From Capronia americana (Eukaryota; Ascomycota; Eurotiomycetes; Chaetothyriales; Herpotrichiellaceae): DNA of 64,000 nucleotides. A program made the position numbers and the translations under genes. Shown here piece by piece: positions 1 through 10,340 of this stretch. Position 1 is the first letter of the stretch. Each line of letters starts with the position of its first letter. The notes below the pieces were generated by a model, which made no database searches, was not told the origin of the DNA, and saw only the letters and a list, made by a program, of their open reading frames with translations. Location of the stretch: assembly GCA_016110215.1 (NCBI GenBank), contig JADWQD010000007.1, forward strand, positions 372,001-436,000, given 5' to 3'.

Positions 1-341
1 TATCTCCCAAAACGGTGTGGCCCGCACAGCATAGGGAGGTCGTGGCGTGTTAAGACTGACCACCTTGCTCTTCTCGGAGGAGAAGAATCGTAGCGTTCTC
101 CACCGAATTGGTATCTAAGCGTGGAGTCTCACGGTTGTTCGGAGTGAACATCTCATATTCGTTCATATAGTATTAATACCGGGCGATAGGAGACTTCTGA
201 TCCTCTTACCTTAGGCAGTGTGGTTTTCCTTTTCTTGAGAACCGCCGATCAAAAACTCACTGCGCTTCCAGTACACGCCCATCACTTCGACTAATTAAAG
301 CCGATAATCTCGACCTTTGAGATTAGCATCACCTCATTACC
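1..341. other. Left edge, upstream of amine oxidase
   Basis: No coding frame is convincing here. The stretch is presumably the promoter and leader of the amine oxidase that starts at 342. I see no repeat or RNA gene in it. Confidence 0.4.
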
Positions 342-1911
342 ATGTTGAAAACCACCCAACATAATGGTTCCTCCCCTCGCCTCAACTCATCCGCCTATGT
401 CCCCTCCGAACGCCACGGATCCGTGTTAGACACCGATGTGGTCGTGGTTGGCGCGGGACTTAGCGGACTCCAGGCCGCGACCGACGTCCAGGCCGCCGGA
501 CTCTCCTGCGTCGTTCTCGAAGCCAAAGACCGCGTCGGCGGCAAAACATTCACCACCACGGTCGAGAATGGACCAGGGGTGCTGGACCTCGGCGCGGCGT
601 GGATCAACGACAAAACGCACGACCGCATGTACGCGCTCTTCAACAAGTTTGGCTGCGAGCCCATCATCCAGCGGATGGACGGGGACGAAGTTTTCCGAAT
701 GAGCTCCAAAGACCGTTCCTACCGCACGCGCTGGCCTGGGCTGCCGGCGGTGGAGGAGACGCAGCGGGCCATGTTTGAGAAGCTCGGCAGGGATATGGAC
801 GCAGATTGTCAGTCAGTCAACCTCCACGACTCGGCAGCGAATGCCCACATCAAAGACGTTTCGCTCGGGGAGTATTTCCGATCCAAAGGAGCCGACGGGT
901 TCGCGCTGGGATTCTGGACTGCTTGGATCCATGATTTGACTGGAACCGACCCCGATGATATTGGGTTGGTGTACTGGCTGGATTTCGTGAAAAGCGCGGG
1001 TGGGATCGAGAGCCTATTGAGTGACGGGCCTGAGGGGGCTCAGTATATGACCAACCGACACGGTATGATTGCTCCTCCCCAATATTTTGCTCGCATCTCC
1101 TATATAAGCTCTAGACTCGGCCACTGACGAGTTTCGCGGGCGTGCCACAGGAAACCAAACCGTATCGAAGTGCCTAGCAGCGAACCTCAAACCAGCCAGC
1201 GTCTACCTAAACTGTCCCGTCAATACCATCACCCAGACCAGTACAGACGTAATCGTTGAGACCGTACCCGGTCGGGTCTTTCGAGCGCGCAAGGTTCTAA
1301 TCTCGGTCCCGACACCATTGTACCGCCACATTCGATTCTCTCCGCCCCTACCTGCCGACAAGCAAGAGTACGTGGACTCGGTGCATCTCGGTCCCTACTG
1401 CAAATGCATCTTGATCTACGCCGACCCCTGGTGGCGTGCAGCGGGGTTCAACGGTTCCTTCATCGACTTGTCCGGACCTGTGGTGTTTTCGCGCGATGTG
1501 TCATCCGATGCGGATGGTATGTTCGCCATCTCATGCCTTATCGGTGGTCGATACGCCCACGAGTGGTCTCGGCTGCCGGTCTCTCGACGCGTCCGGACGG
1601 TCAAGGAGCAGCTGGCGACGATGATGGGTCCTGAACACGGCCCTAAGATCTACGATACCATCCAGACCATTGAAAAAGCTTGGGCCAAGGAACCCTTCAT
1701 TGAGGGCGTGCCGTGCCCCATGCCAGCGCCCGGTGGGATCTGGCCTCGGCTGGGAAATGCTCTACGTCGACCTTGGGGCAACCTGCATTTCATCGGCACC
1801 GAGACGGCTATTGAATGGAAGGGATATATGGAGGGCGCAGTGCGTGCCGGAGAGCGAGGCGCCGCTGAAGTGATTCGGGATCTTCAGTTTGCAGCAGGGG
1901 CCAGGTTGTAA
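342..1911 (+). CDS. Flavin-containing monoamine oxidase, MAO-N-like
   Basis: The gene probably has two exons, 342-1062 and 1151-1911, giving about 493 residues, a normal length for the family. The intron starts GTATGA and ends CCACAG, and the phase joins cleanly. The dinucleotide-binding fingerprint GAGLSG lies at residues 37-42. The C-terminal flavin-binding stretch with GTETAIEWKGYMEG lies near residue 455. Enzymes of this family oxidise primary amines with O2 to an imine (then an aldehyde), with H2O2 as by-product. The cysteine that covalently holds FAD in animal MAO is not apparent, as in fungal MAO-N, so FAD is probably bound non-covalently. A Rid-family gene follows on the same strand, which fits imine production here. 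The substrate cannot be predicted. No peroxisomal targeting tripeptide is seen; the protein ends ARL, which only loosely resembles one. Confidence 0.88.
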
Positions 1912-2400
1912 TCTGCCTTGTGAAATTGTGGAATAGTCTTCGCCGCCATTATCGCATTCAATGCCGTAATGAATCGAGTAACTTGAGTCCAAAGCGATAG
2001 CTGCTCAAACATGGTCAAATTGAGGTGGGTCAGAAGTTGCTATGGCCCTAGGCCAGACCAAGGTGGTGAACTGGAGTCGTAGCGGTACGATCCATTCGGG
2101 CGCAGGTAGAGATGAACGATACCTGTCGTGTCGAACTCAGCTCGGCCTTTCGAATCAACGAGAGAAGTCTCTGGACAGAACAAGTAAGTGGACGGTTTAG
2201 GCAATTGCTGGTCTTGACGTGCTTATCAATCTTGGTTCGATGCCAACTTAAGAAATTTATATCCCGTGTCACAACATTGCGGTGGCGATACGGCTTGTCT
2301 TCCCGCAACTGCTGCTGTCATGGTAAATGTTGAAGCTTCAAACAGATCATATTCGCATAGAGTCGTCGACCTCGAGGCCCTCCGAGCGTTCAAAGACAAG
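1912..2400. other. Intergenic region, amine oxidase to Rid gene
   Basis: No supported gene. It holds the 3' end of the amine oxidase transcript and the promoter of the Rid-family gene. An in-frame ATG at 2320 would extend that gene by 27 residues, but the family normally starts at the equivalent of 2401. Confidence 0.4.
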
Positions 2401-2921
2401 ATGTCTCACATTCGTTGCGTCAACTTTCCGGGATACGAGACGGTAGCAGAAAAATACGGCCTTTCGGCAGCGGTCTGTATCCCGGTTGGAGCTCGGCTGG
2501 TCGTGACCTCAGGCCATGTTGGCATGGACGACGATATGAATATGAAGGTCGACCTCCGCGAGCAAATGGTGCTCGCGTTCAAAGTACGTCTCCAGGAAAT
2601 TGGTCCACGGAGATACGTCAGAACTGACACCTGGTCACGTCCTAGAACGTGGAAAGGTCGATCCACGCATGCGATCCAAGTTTGACTGCTGACCAGATCT
2701 GGGGCTCAGTCTACCAAGTGACATCTTATCACGTTGGCGGCGTCGATGAAAGTGTTACGGATCTGCTGGCATCCGTGGCTAAAGAGTACATGGGCACCCA
2801 TCGCCCTGCATGGGCGGCGGTCGGAGTTGAGACTCTTGCGGCAGGCATATTCGAAATGAGTGTGTCCGCAGCGTTGCCCGGCGGGAGAGAGGCCGGAAAT
2901 CGCAGTATATCCAATATCTGA
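2401..2921 (+). CDS. Rid/YjgF/L-PSP family protein
   Basis: There are two exons, 2401-2583 and 2646-2921, with a 62-nt intron (GTACGT to CCTAG, phase 0), giving about 152 residues. The start at 2401 is chosen because fungal members typically begin MSH followed by an aromatic-rich NxPG segment, and here the protein starts MSHIRCVNFPG. The C-terminal HRPAWAAVGVETLA block matches the arginine-containing Rid signature. Rid proteins are small trimeric barrels; the best known hydrolyse reactive enamines and imines to carbonyls and ammonia. The upstream monoamine oxidase makes imines, so a role in clearing them is a reasonable inference. The exact subfamily and activity are unknown. The gene is convergent with the Zn2Cys6 regulator, whose stop codon is only about 35 bp away. 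Confidence 0.85.
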
Positions 2922-2955
2922 AATGAGTCCCAAGGATCATGGGCCAGGATAGCAA

Positions 2956-5233
2956 TCAGCCAAAACAAATTCGGATTTGGAGCAAGTTCTGAGACTCTTT
3001 GCGACCTTTTTCGTCCACGATCTGGCCCCACCACACGTGCTCAGGGCCATGAGTAGCCTGAGCCGTCCAGACTTCTTCCAGTAGGGGAATCATGCCACCA
3101 AACATATAATATCCAGTCCGATCGTGCCAGGCAGAACAGAGTTCTCTGACAGTATTCCGCGCGTAGGAATCAAACATCTCGCAACCTGCGAAGAATAAAG
3201 GAAGTAGGGCTTGCCTAGCAACGAACTGATCGTCACGGCATGAACAGGCATGATCCAAAACAGTCCTGGCGCGATAAATCACCCGGCCAGGAGGTCTATC
3301 GCCGGGCGTCCACCGGAACACGCGGTAGATGTAGAGGAGGAGCCCGTTGCGCCATGCCTCAGAACAGTGTAGTTGATCCATATCTTGGTGCACCTTATCT
3401 TCATCGTCGAACGCTGTGTCAGAGGGATTATGACTCCAGGTTTCAAGGGACTGTTCGATCTCTAAAACGAGGCTGTCATCAAAGGAAACCCAGCGCATAG
3501 ACGAGGACTTCTGCTTTTCTTCTGCCAGATGTGCCAGCTGAACCAGCGGGACCACAAGACTGCGTGGGCAGCCGCATAGTCCAAAATACGTGAAAAATCG
3601 GTCGTCCGCGCAGGCCAGAACTGATTCAAAATATTCGTAGGGAAAGATGCATGGGGTCCTGTTGACCAAGCTGATCACCGCATCCCACCTAGAGAATGAA
3701 TTTTTAGTTTGGACATACTCGGAGCGGTGATATTGCGGTTTTAGTCGACCCACCAGGTAAGAAGTGCAACTTGAACCGCAGTACGAGGGTTTCTCGTCCA
3801 GGCCTCCACGCCACCACTTAACTGCACGACGTTGTAAGCGCCAGTGAGGTGCGTCGTCCAGCTACCGAGTAGCGAGTATGCTTCCTGGAGTATTCCTGAG
3901 CCACTTTGCGATGAGAGTGGGGGAAAGGCAACTTACATCCAGAGAGAATAAAGTAATAATCGTGTCAAGCAATGAGGCAGCGATTTGGATAATGTTATCA
4001 TTGTTGAGGGCTTGGCGGAACAATTGAAGGGCAATTTGGCCGTGATTTATTACCACCTCTGATAGCTGATGTCGGCCGCTGCTGCTGAGCGACGAATGGT
4101 CCGTGTGGTGACATGCCAACGCGAGCACGGCGTGTAGGAGATATCCAGACTTTTGTAAGGCGTTCATGCGAGACCGAAAGGGATTCGCCGGCATGTCCGA
4201 AGTCAACGGGATAAGGCAGAACTCATTATTGTCTGGCGATAGTCAATATGCTTAGCCCGAAAGTTCAAATGTGTGGAAAATCATTACACCTCTCGAAAAT
4301 AGGTTCCAGCCACTCAAACTGCCCGGTATATAGAGGACGAGGGGGGATCGTTTGAAGGAAATGGTACGACGACGCCCGGATATCCATGGAGGCCGTGGCA
4401 AAAGGTGGATGTGAATCAGAGAGCTCCAGGCTTGTGACGGTCTCAGATCCATCTTGACCATCGGCGAGCTCGTCAACCGTTGATTCGGAGTCGAACACCA
4501 CGTCAGAAGGTATTCCAACTTGGCTCTGATTTTCAAGATAATTGGGATCGAGATGGAACTCTGGCTCGTTGATTGGTGAGTTCGGGGACGAAGGCAGGAG
4601 GGTCGTGTTGAACGACGTTGGCTCATAGAGGTCCAAAGGCGCCGCTACAATGGGAATCTCATTGTCTAAATAGATTTCTTCTGCACCCGACTCACCGAGG
4701 TCGTAGGACTCCGGTACATTGGTGTTTTCATTGTACATGTAAATGTCTTCTGCGCTTGGGTCTGCTCGAGCGTTCACCATATCCGATTCGTGACCAGGCA
4801 TACCCATGTCTGGAAGACGAGAATTGCTAGCAGTAGGTTTATCATTTGACGACGGACATTGCTGTGTCCTGTTGGCTGCTTGCGAGGGCTTTCGAAGGGC
4901 GGGCGGCGCGCGAGTTTCGCTATACTCGTTGGATGACTCCACGAAATGCTCACTGATGAATTCCAACTGGCGTGGGCCCGAAGCGTCGTCATATCCCCTC
5001 CATCTAGACCTGCGTGCAATCGACCTCTTGACTGGCTTCTTTTGGAGGGAGAATCCTGGTTGCCAGGAGAGTTGTACTGCAAATCCACCGCAGGTGTTGC
5101 CAGACTTCTCACAGTTCGCACAGCGCGGACGGGAACGGTCGCACTTCCACCGGCGGGCCACACAGGTATGACAATCATTCCTTGCAGATCTTGGTGGACG
5201 ACCTCTGCGAGGTGTCGAGGGCTGAGGTTCCAT
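2956..5233 (-). CDS. Zn2Cys6 transcription factor (Fungal_trans_2 type)
   Basis: I read four exons on the minus strand: 5233-4288, 4232-3937, 3884-3754 and 3688-2956. The introns are 55, 52 and 65 nt, and the joined frame gives 701 residues with no stop. The zinc cluster is perfect, CX2CX6CX6CX2CX6C, at residues 21-48. Just before it lies an RRGRPPR segment resembling an AT-hook core. The middle is acidic and Ser/Pro-rich. The C-terminal half has landmarks of the Fungal_trans_2 family: a LLHAVLALA segment, a TWWDAVISLV segment that forms only after splicing, and a conserved GGMIPLLEEVW near the end. The protein is presumably nuclear and may regulate the surrounding catabolic genes, but no binding sites are proven. 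The first donor (GGT|GTAATG) was chosen by phase over an overlapping GT one codon earlier. Confidence 0.88.
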
Positions 5234-5774
5234 TGCAGGACAGGTTATGGAATCGAGAGGTTACGAACATCGGGTGGTAGGACAGCTCATCGAGGTCTCG
5301 AGCTCCGGTAAGGAGCAGAAATACATAGGCAAAGGGTCTAGGGTTCCTTTCTCCGTCCGAATATCAAGAAGGATCCAGGCCCTCGTCGTTGAAGGGCTAT
5401 CAATCTGCAGAGCAGGTAGTGCCTATTGAGTTCTTAACAGGCCGCGTGGTCAAGCAGGTCCTCTGTGTCCTTGTCTGCGCACGTGACCGAGGGGTTGCCA
5501 AGGCAATGTAATGACGGTCACGCTAGTGCCCCGAAGGCATTCCGCTCAACCTCGTCGTTAATTACTTGAAGATACTTAGGTACATACCTATAGTTAGGCC
5601 CTGTAGAACTCATTATGTTGATCCATGGAGTCACAGCACCTACAGATCAATATCACGTGCCTTGAATGAGCCTGCGTCTCGCTAAGACTGTCGAATCAGC
5701 CAATCGATTCACGGTTAGATCTACCAGGATGAGCACGACGAGTCAGCGGCATACAATAGGACGTCCGACGTTGA
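5234..5774. other. Promoter region of the Zn2Cys6 gene
   Basis: No gene is seen between the regulator's start and the monooxygenase stop. Two CACGTG E-box cores are present, at about 5479 (inside GCACGTGACC) and 5653 (inside TCACGTGC). They could be sites for bHLH factors, but no function can be shown from sequence alone. Confidence 0.35.
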
Positions 5775-7545
5775 TCAAGAACCGTCCTTCTGATAGATCA
5801 AGTCGAACCCCTGCCAGCCCTCTAACTTCTCCCGACACTGTCTTTCATACATCTCAATTCCTCCGGGATGTGTCAGCATCTGACCCTTCTTGCCGGGGAG
5901 GTTCGCTTTGTTCCACCAGCTATCAGTGAAAGGAAACAATGTTGGTCCGTTCAAATCCTCGATAACGGCATCCCATTCATCTTCCGCAGTCTTAGTCGGC
6001 TCAAAAGAACTCACGCCCTCTCTCTCCAGTTTCTCGATGGCTGAGGTGACCCAGTCTGCTTGCATTTCGATCATGGTGATGCCGTTTGACAAAGCAGTAG
6101 GAGCTGGATTTTCTCCAGTTAGAGTCGCTCAACAGTCACCTGAAAAGGAACAAACAGAGAGCTTACCTTGAGGTGAATACACCATGAAAGTATTGGGAAA
6201 TCCAGAGAAAGTCATCCCCAGGTATGTGCGGATTCGATCTTGCCAAATCTCTTTGATATCCTGGCCTTCTCGACTTCGAAGACCCATTTTGAACAATCTA
6301 GCGAGAAGGTGCGGGTTAAGGAAACCGAACTGGCCAAAAGGAGATAAAGAAGAGCACTTACGAGCCAGAGAAAGAGTCGAACCCGGTAGCCAGGACGACG
6401 ACATCAAAGTCCTTCTGCCTGTCTGTCATAATGCCGGTCTCAACGAAGGTCTGGATAGGTGTTTCGACAAGGCTGACGATCTCGACATTGTCGCGGTCTA
6501 GCATTTCATAATAATCTTGCTCCAAGGGACACCTCTTGGTCCCGAAGTAGTAAGGCGGAATTTTGGGGACCATGAGCTCTCTTTTCCTGGCATCCCGCAG
6601 CCGTGGAGATGTCTTTTTCTGCCAGAAATCGTACACGAGCCTATTCGAGTCTTTGCTGACCATAATGTCTCGGTAGTTGAACATGGTATAGTTGAAGGCC
6701 CCTCGTCGCCAGAGCTCTTCGAGAAATCTCTCCCTATGCTCCTCGGAGACATCGACAGCGCCATACGGTGACTGACGTCCCGGGAACCCCGTGGCGCTCT
6801 TCCTGCCGTCACGGAATAGCGCCTCAAAGTACGTCTTCCATCCAGTCTGTTCATGGTCGCCAAGAGTTCGTTGGCACATGGGAAGACATATACTCGGCCT
6901 TCGCATGAAAACGGTCAAATGCTGGGCTTGTTTGGCCACCTCCTGCACCACTTGAACCGCAGTTGCGCCAGCACCGATCACGGCAACCCTCTTTCCGCTG
7001 AGGTGGACTTGCGCAGGATAGTCGGAAGTATGGTATAGTGCACCCTTGTAATTCTCGATGCCGGGGAAATTCGGTGTGAAAGCCTGGTGGAGGAGTCCGG
7101 TACAAAGTATAAGATACTTCGACTTGAAAATGTGCCCCTGTCGCGTTTTGGTCGTCCAACCCCCTCCGTTCCACTGCACATCGTTAACGTGAGCGTTGAA
7201 AGTGACGTCCTTGCGTAAGTCCAACACGGTGTCAACGTGGGCAAAATAACGTCGCAACTCAGCAGACCCGGGAAACTTCTCACTCCATTGCCAATCTCGA
7301 TAGACCTCGGGAATACTCAATTGGTAGAATGGCCATTCCGAGTCGACGCGTGCTCCAGGATATCTGTTCCAGTGCCAGACTCCACCGAAGTCGTCTCCCG
7401 ACTCGAGAACTCTGCAACTCAGTCCAAGCTTGCGTAGACGATGTAGCGTAGCAATGCCACTGAACCCAGCTCCAATGATGATTGTATCGTAGACGGTCGG
7501 AGAGGTGCTGTTCGTGCTCGGGTGGCCGTTGATTCCATTCTCCAT
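5775..7545 (-). CDS. Baeyer-Villiger-type flavin monooxygenase
   Basis: There are three exons on the minus strand, 7545-6362, 6297-6167 and 6103-5775, giving 547 residues. The introns are 64 and 63 nt with standard ends. The FAD fingerprint GAGFSG is at residues 25-30, followed by the typical GGVWHWNRYPGARVDSE block. A second dinucleotide motif, GAGATA, lies near residue 190 for NADPH. The signature between the two Rossmann folds reads YKGALYHTSDYP, a variant of FxGxxxHxxxW with Tyr at both ends. The late FATGFD-like motif appears as ATGFDSFSG, and splicing restores SPQAPTALSNG near the C-terminus. Enzymes of this class insert oxygen next to a ketone or oxygenate N or S atoms; the substrate is unknown. 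It lies in tandem with, and upstream of, the Zn2Cys6 gene. Confidence 0.9.
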
Positions 7546-8088
7546 GCTGAAGACGACTTTTGCGAAACTGTCGGAACCAGAAATTATAAGATGTTACCGG
7601 AAACGTAGATCCCGGACAAGATGAAAGATTCATAATCGTCTGTCAAGGTCATCTCATTTGATGGGAGACTTATACTCAGAGACAGACGTGTCCCGACCGA
7701 CACGGAGGCTCTAGCCGGGACCGTAGTAACCAGTTTCTCTCCGAGCTCTCTAACTTCCCAGAATCCTCAAGACTCCACAGTCGGGCAAATCGTGGTAATG
7801 ATGCCAGATGCACAGTCATGACCAAAAAGGGCAACCGACCCTAAATGGAAATCCTCTAGGAGAGGTTCTCTTGCTCGTGTCGTGGAGATCGTCTTGACGA
7901 ATAAACTCAGGTTCACTAGAAAATCCCCTCCCATCTGAATAGAACTGGGGCAGGAGTGCAAAATTCCTGCGGGGCAAAGAGTCTCATTGAAGTCTTTATC
8001 CAGGCTTTGCTTATTTTGATCTTGCCAAGTAGAAGACCAAATTTTGGTACACAAGGTGCATCCATTCCCTGACTTATCTGCTCTCGAT
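7546..8088. other. Intergenic region, monooxygenase to apyrase
   Basis: Nothing coding is supported. It contains the monooxygenase promoter (reading left) and the 3' end of the GDA1-like gene. No repeat is visible. Confidence 0.35.
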
Positions 8089-9695
8089 TCACCCTGTTGT
8101 CTTCTCTAAGAGCTCCAGACTCGCTCCCAGGGACCACCCAACCTCATAGCCATTGATCCTGTTTACAACCCGAAGTCGACGGCTCCTTGCCACCTCGAAG
8201 CCATCGTGTAGTAACGCTTCCATATATTGCAAGTCCAGACACCATTCCGGCATCTCCCGTAGGACTTCCACCACAACGCCAACATTCCCAAATAGATCCG
8301 GCCACGCGCTCTCACCAGCACAGACCTTCAAGACGAGCTCATGCAGGTCAAACAAGGTGAATGATTCCTGCATCCTAAGAGGGTGGGTCCGATCGTAGAA
8401 ATATGAGAGGACGTAGACGTCCCCGGAGACCGCCTCCTCAATCCAAGGCTGATGTACACCGTTGATCGAGCAAGGTGACATCGGACATGGTGTGTCATCT
8501 TTGTGGAGGATCTCCTTGATCAACTCTCGACACTTTGTCGCGGTAGTTTTGTCGTCAGAGTCGTTGGCAGGTCCTTCCATCATAACCTCGTGGTCCGCGG
8601 GTATTTCAAGGGCGACTTTGATGCAAGCCCCCACTGGAAGACAGGGGTTAAGAACCGGCTGCGAGAGACTATCGTGTGGCGAAGCTCGATCAACAACCAA
8701 TTGGTGTAATGTCTTCCGCGCCGCCATCAACCCGTAACCCAAATGGGAATGCTGGTACAACTGGATCTCTTTGCCTCTGAAATCCAGTCTATGGACAAAG
8801 CTGTCTTCTGTGAGATCAGTTTGTAAAGCCTTTCCCTTTTCCAATTCCTGCCCAGGTAATTGCTGAAAGACCACTTGTAATGAGCCACCGCCCAAGTCAA
8901 GTATTGCCGCTGTATGTATATCGCCATCGCGACCGGATTCTAGATTCCCGAGGAGATAATTAGCAGTGAGCCAGGCAAACACTGCTTCATCCTCTCCATC
9001 CATGACTTCCACGCCTCCACTTTCGCGCGACACAACCGGGAATGGAAATCGCTCCTCAAGCCGTGCTCGGACAGCCTCCAGTATTCCGACGCTGCTCGAA
9101 AACCCAGAAGTCGAACTCCTGCCGTTGCCTTTATGGCAACAGGTGTACGTGAATGGAACTCTCGAGCCACAACTGATTGTGCGAACTGCATGAGATCGTC
9201 GAGACTGGCCGCGGCCTCTTCCGGGTCGTCGTAAGAGCTCAGTCCTGATACTCCCAGCCTTGTCTCCGTCATTTGGAAGTGTTCATCTTCCAATTCGGGT
9301 GTTCCGCCGCAGTTGTTGAATCTGTAGACGTGAATCCGGCTTCCGGTACTTCCCGCATCGATCATGATGATATATTGAACGAGTGGCTTCCTCGGGTCGT
9401 GCGGTACTGTGCATTTTGTTGTGGGTAGCGTGCTTCCCACCGTGGGAAAATGAGCAGCGGTACCGCTAATTCCAGTCAGGACTGAATCTTCATCAAGAAT
9501 CTTTGGCTGAATGTGATCGGGCCGGACATCTACGACGGGAAACCGGTAGAGGAAAAGGACAAGGGCCACGATACAGAACACCTTGATGAACAGTGTTCGC
9601 AGACTCGACGTCCTCGAGGCACTTCGAATTGGTCCTATCATCGAGAGATCGTATGTTTGAAAACATTCAGTGCTGTGCAGACTATCGCGCTTCAA
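8089..9695 (-). CDS. GDA1/CD39 nucleoside phosphatase with frame break
   Basis: This is a type II membrane protein of the apyrase family (about 535 residues) that removes phosphate from nucleoside di- or triphosphates, typically GDP or UDP in the Golgi lumen. A hydrophobic anchor lies at about residues 32-52. The apyrase conserved regions appear in order: DAGSTGSRIHVYRF, KATAGVRLL, VMDGEDEAVFAW, ILDLGGGSLQVVF and GWSLGAS near the C-terminus. The reading frame changes by one base near 9095-9105, just after KATAGVRLLG and at a run of four T (minus strand). Both sides are family-like, and no GT-AG intron fits. Either one base is missing from the sequence, by assembly error in the homopolymer, or the gene is newly inactivated. 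All catalytic regions survive on one side or the other, so I keep it as a gene with a flagged frameshift. Confidence 0.8.
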
Positions 9696-10340
9696 TGACT
9701 GGTTCGAACCCGGTTCAATTGGGATAAATGAGACTGGAAAGAATTGCGTTGAACTCCATGATAGGCACCTGTGTCTCCAGCCTCCTAATACCCTTCACAT
9801 GTGTCCTCAGGAGTATACGTCGGCGCCTCCTCACTTGCGCATCCGAGCTGTGGAGCTGGCGCCGGGAAGGTGAACAGGCGCCAACCACGGCCAACACACA
9901 GGTCCAATTTTGCCATCCTGTACCTATGCAACAAAGATACATTTGCGAGGAGGATCCAACAGTGAATTTGCTCCTAGACTCAGGAGAAACAAACCTCGAT
10001 GACCATATCGATCCAAGCTTAACCCTGAAGCCATACCGTATCTAGAACCTTACCACTTTAGGAAATTACCGCTTCGGGGAAGCTAAAGAGCAAGGTTCAC
10101 GCAGACCATCGCATCGAGGAGGGTCGTCGGACCCTTGATCTGGAGTGATGTGGCTCACCATGGACTGGTATTTCAAAGCGGTCTCCAACCCCAGATTTCT
10201 CATGTGGATGCTGTGTCAAAGAAAGAGAATTCACCCTTCCAAAGGGCGGCCCAAGCTTCAACTCCCACGTGGGCGTTCACACCGCTACTACTCGCAGCTG
10301 TCCACTCTGACTCCGATATCATTATACCACCTGGGGTAGA
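9696..10340. other. Divergent promoter, apyrase and permease
   Basis: The region lies between two divergent genes, and no coding frame is supported. A GGTTCGAACC sequence near 9702 resembles a tRNA T-arm, but no cloverleaf surrounds it. Confidence 0.35.

Noticed and set aside
9697..9722. GGTTCGAACC resembling a tRNA T-arm
   Set aside because: No acceptor, D or anticodon stems can be drawn around it.
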